From assembly GCA_029249345.1 (NCBI GenBank), contig JAQWHM010000007.1, forward strand, positions 62,001 through 126,000: a DNA stretch of 64,000 bases. The letters are read 5' to 3'. Source of the DNA: UBA10348 sp002469915. Its GTDB lineage: Bacteria; Bacteroidota; Rhodothermia; Rhodothermales; UBA10348. The position numbers and the translations under genes are program-made. Shown here in pieces: positions 63,752 through 64,000 of this stretch. Numbering within the stretch: the stretch's first letter is position 1; every line of letters begins with the position of its first letter. The notes beneath the pieces were generated by a model, which saw only the letters and a list, made by a program, of their open reading frames with translations, was not told the DNA's origin and did not search any database.

Positions 63752-64000
63752 ATGCCTCGCGCAAAAAATAGAGTTGCTTCCCGACGCCGCCGCAAGCGGA
63801 TAATGTCGATGGCCAAAGGTTACTGGGGACGTCGCAAAAATGTGTACACCGTCGCCAAGAATGCCGTTGAGAAAGCCCTTACCTATCAGTACAGAGATCG
63901 CCGTGCACGCAAGCGCCAATTTCGCCGTCTCTGGATTTCACGTATCAATGCCGCTGCTCGCGTCAATGGTATGAGCTATTCCCGCTTGATGGGTGGACTA
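63752..64000 (+). CDS. rplT: Ribosomal protein L20 (3' end outside window)
   Basis: The first 83 residues of L20 are present: MPRAKNRVASRRRRKRIM, then AKGYWGRRKNVYTVAKNAVEKAL and RRLWISRINAAARVNGMSYSR, all strongly conserved. L20 is needed for 50S assembly and in several bacteria represses its own operon. The gene runs off the right edge of the window. Confidence 0.98.
   Translation, partial: MPRAKNRVASRRRRKRIMSMAKGYWGRRKNVYTVAKNAVEKALTYQYRDRRARKRQFRRLWISRINAAARVNGMSYSRLMGGL

Noticed and set aside
1..64000. CRISPR array, rRNA genes, integrase or complete insertion sequence
   Set aside because: No regularly spaced repeats, rRNA sequence, terminal inverted repeats with transposase or recombinase genes were seen on either strand.

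Overview
The window looks like chromosomal DNA of a marine-type Bacteroidota relative, most likely Rhodothermota or Balneolota. The evidence is a type IX secretion locus (porU, porV, cargo with a C-terminal sorting domain), a GLPGLI-type gene, a promoter in front of the tRNA that fits both a -35/-10 pair and the Bacteroidota TAnnTTTG -7 element, ATP-type PEP carboxykinase, a DUF4293 protein, and mostly weak ribosome binding sites. Base composition is balanced and genes are packed, with many 1-4 base overlaps. No rRNA, CRISPR array or complete insertion sequence was seen.

Layout. 1-15.9 kb (minus strand): a two-gene signalling pair (membrane PAS sensor plus a stand-alone phospho-acceptor hairpin protein), then porU, porV, a large secreted M6-type protein whose zinc site is destroyed, a 1099-residue peptidase MA/beta-propeller/beta-barrel protein, a TlpA-type thioredoxin, a small-domain envelope protein and the start of a dicarboxylate/amino acid symporter. 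16-23 kb: Lon-substrate-domain protein, an outer membrane barrel protein, nadA, arsC, glycyl-tRNA synthetase, radC, a short rho. 23.4-27.5 kb (plus): alpha/beta hydrolase, membrane-anchored MurF-like ligase and RNase HII, translationally coupled, then a glycosyltransferase. 27.6-34.2 kb (minus): EamA transporter, DUF4293, NAD-type isocitrate dehydrogenase, the exbB-small membrane protein-exbD-exbD energising operon, and a C-terminal processing protease. 34.5-39 kb (plus): a PolX-like protein with an apparently inactivated polymerase site but an intact PHP domain, an S45 acylase-like protein lacking its nucleophile, and an N-acetylglucosamine-kinase-type sugar kinase. 39-50 kb: pckA, acs, an SDR, pabB-pabC fusion, a GH109-like oxidoreductase-fold glycosidase, a sodium:solute symporter and a galactokinase-like kinase. 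50.5-58.9 kb (plus): NhaD/CitMHS-type antiporter, pterin carbinolamine dehydratase, Mn superoxide dismutase, phosphopantetheinyl transferase, icmF, a lipoprotein and a second envelope protein. 59.0-60.6 kb: tRNA-Val(GAC) followed by what looks like a decayed tRNA-borne island. 60.7-64 kb: thrS-infC-rpmI-rplT.

The most unusual items are (i) the split sensor/phospho-acceptor pair directly upstream of porU, with a palindrome in the porU leader; (ii) a set of pseudo-enzymes that kept their fold but lost catalytic residues (M6 peptidase-like, PolX-like, S45-like); and (iii) the tRNA-Val island remnant, bracketed by an 11-base repeat of the tRNA 3' end and containing a GLPGLI gene start joined to the tail of a DUF3427-HNH gene.
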